Assembly: GCF_036084755.1 (NCBI RefSeq)
Contig: NZ_CP107968.1
Span: 1,602,501-1,666,500, forward strand
DNA length: 64,000 nt
Source: Streptomyces sp. NBC_00370
GTDB lineage: Bacteria > Actinomycetota > Actinomycetes > Streptomycetales > Streptomycetaceae
Direction of reading: 5' to 3'
Position numbers and translations under genes: made by a program. Below the pieces are notes generated by a model. The model searched no databases. It worked only from the letters and a program-made list of their open reading frames with translations, and was not told the origin of the DNA. Below, piece by piece: positions 62,874 to 64,000 of this stretch. The number at the start of each line of letters is the position of its first letter. Position 1 is the stretch's first letter.

Positions 62874-64000
62874 TCAGTCCTCGGGGAGTTCGACGGGTGC
62901 CAGGTCGTCGTACAGATCGCCGGGCCCCGGGTTCGTCGGGTCCGTGGCACCGCCGAAGTGGTGCATCACGCCCCACACCGCGTTGAGCGCGGTCTGCACG
63001 GCGCCCTCGGCCCAGCCCGCCGTCCACGAGATGTCGTCGCCCGCCAGGAAGATCCCCCGCTTGTCCGCGGGCAGCCGGTCCTGCATGAAGTGGGTGAACA
63101 GCCGCCGCTGGTAGCGGTAGTGGCCCGGCAGGTTGGCCTTGAACGCGCCCATGAAGTACGGCTCGTTCTCCCAGGACACGGTCACGGGGCTGCCGATGAT
63201 GTGCCGCCGGATGTCCACGCCCGAGTAGATCTCCCGCAGCGAGCTGAGCATGACCTCCATCCGCTCCTGCGCCGACAGGGGCAGCCACTTGAGGCTGTCG
63301 TCGCACCATGTGTACGACAGGCAGATCACCGCGGGCTTGTCGGGCCCGTCGTCCAGCAGATACGTGCCCCTGGTCATCCGGTCGGTGAGCGTCATCGACA
63401 TCACGTCACGCCCGGTGGGACGCCCGGCGCCGTCGACGGCCGGGTCGAGCCAGAACGGCCGGTCGACCGGCACGAACAGCTTGGACGACTCCATGTAGTG
63501 GGTGCGCTCCATCGCCGTCCAGTGGTCGATGGGGAACAGCGCGTCGTCGCAGGCGATCTTCGACAGCAGCAGCCAGGACTGGGCGGTGAAGACGGCCGCG
63601 CGAAAGGTGCGGATCCGGCCCGAGGCGTCGGTGACCGTGACGCGGTTGCCGGCCGTACGGTGCAGCCGGGTCACGGCGGGCAGCGGCTCACCTCCGTGCA
63701 GCGAGGCCAGCGACGTGCCCGCGGGCCAGTGGGTGATCTTGCCAGGCGCCCGTTCCCACAGCCGGACCGGGAGCTGCTGGCTGCCGCCGACGATGGAGCG
63801 GTGGTGGTCGTCGGCCTCGGTGTAGACGACCCGCAGGATCTCCAGGATGGAGTTGGGGAAGTCGGTGTCCCAGCCGCCGGTGCCGAAGCCGACCTGGCCG
63901 AAGATCTCCCGCTTGCGGAACGAGGCGAACGCCGGTGACTCGCAGAGGAATCCGTAGAAGGTCTGGTTGTCGAGCTTCTCCACGAGCCGCGCCCAGATCT
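62874..64000 (-). CDS. Flavin amine oxidase family protein, C-terminal part (partial)
   Basis: At least 375 residues of a flavoprotein; the N-terminal dinucleotide-binding motif lies beyond the window edge. The visible part shows the substrate-domain blocks and the C-terminal FAD motif GIFLAGDDISWTAGWAEGAVQTALNAVWGVMHHFG, typical of monoamine or L-amino-acid oxidases and tryptophan monooxygenase relatives. It would oxidise an amine or amino acid to the imine with release of hydrogen peroxide. The frame is open to base 64000, so the true start is not here. Confidence 0.92.
   Translation of the reverse strand, partial: IWARLVEKLDNQTFYGFLCESPAFASFRKREIFGQVGFGTGGWDTDFPNSILEILRVVYTEADDHHRSIVGGSQQLPVRLWERAPGKITHWPAGTSLASLHGGEPLPAVTRLHRTAGNRVTVTDASGRIRTFRAAVFTAQSWLLLSKIACDDALFPIDHWTAMERTHYMESSKLFVPVDRPFWLDPAVDGAGRPTGRDVMSMTLTDRMTRGTYLLDDGPDKPAVICLSYTWCDDSLKWLPLSAQERMEVMLSSLREIYSGVDIRRHIIGSPVTVSWENEPYFMGAFKANLPGHYRYQRRLFTHFMQDRLPADKRGIFLAGDDISWTAGWAEGAVQTALNAVWGVMHHFGGATDPTNPGPGDLYDDLAPVELPED

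Overview
The window comes from a high-GC actinobacterial chromosome and is almost certainly Streptomyces. Support for this includes strong G/C bias at third codon positions, many GTG starts, a four-gene 'conservon', the sporulation pair smeA-sffA, rbpA with a sigma-R type promoter, a mannosyltransferase next to fxsA, a chitinase under a DasR-type operator, a riboflavin operon with an FMN riboswitch and ribM, and a single rare TTA codon. Gene order matches what I remember of the core of the S. coelicolor chromosome (crr/ptsI through rbpA, fxsA, ppm1 and the rib genes). I see no insertion sequence, prophage, CRISPR array, rRNA or tRNA.

Layout, 0-30 kb. The left edge carries the end of a PTS EIIA gene followed by ptsI. 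Next come a hypothetical gene, acetoacetyl-CoA synthetase, a GH31 glycosidase, a Nudix hydrolase and a DUF962 protein. A conservon cvnABCD (8.6-12.8 kb) links a membrane sensor kinase to a roadblock protein, a DUF742 protein and a small GTPase. From 13.8 to 21.1 kb lies a three-gene operon encoding a very large SMC-like ATPase and two partners. It resembles MukBEF/MksBEF/Wadjet (JetABC) but has no JetD nuclease gene beside it. After it come pxpABC (5-oxoprolinase), a glycosyltransferase operon ending in a broken SGNH esterase gene, a HEAT-repeat gene and an ankyrin gene.

Layout, 28-46 kb. smeA-sffA (sporulation septum) is followed by a MocR/YczE pair, a glycerophosphodiesterase, an MFS transporter, rbpA, fxsA, ppm1, an amidohydrolase, an Lrp regulator, an acyl-CoA dehydrogenase, a secreted GH18 chitinase, a TetR regulator and a secreted C39-like peptidase.

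Layout, 46-64 kb. A uridine-kinase-like gene is followed by a candidate small RNA and a TPR-AAA ATPase with an in-frame TTA codon. Two CNNM/CBS membrane proteins come next. A leftward block starts at an FMN riboswitch and reads ribD-ribE-ribM-ribBA-ribH-hisE-hisG and a PH-domain protein. The right end holds a ROK regulator divergent from an MFS transporter across a palindrome, a GH6 cellulase divergent from an F420-type oxidoreductase across another palindrome, and a flavin amine oxidase cut by the window edge.

Convergent gene pairs are usually separated by strong GC-rich hairpins that probably act as two-way terminators. The most interesting points are the orphan SMC-like complex with an Asn where the catalytic Glu should follow Walker B, an FtsK-like protein (sffA) lacking the P-loop lysine, the candidate sRNA at 46.75 kb, and several well-placed operators.
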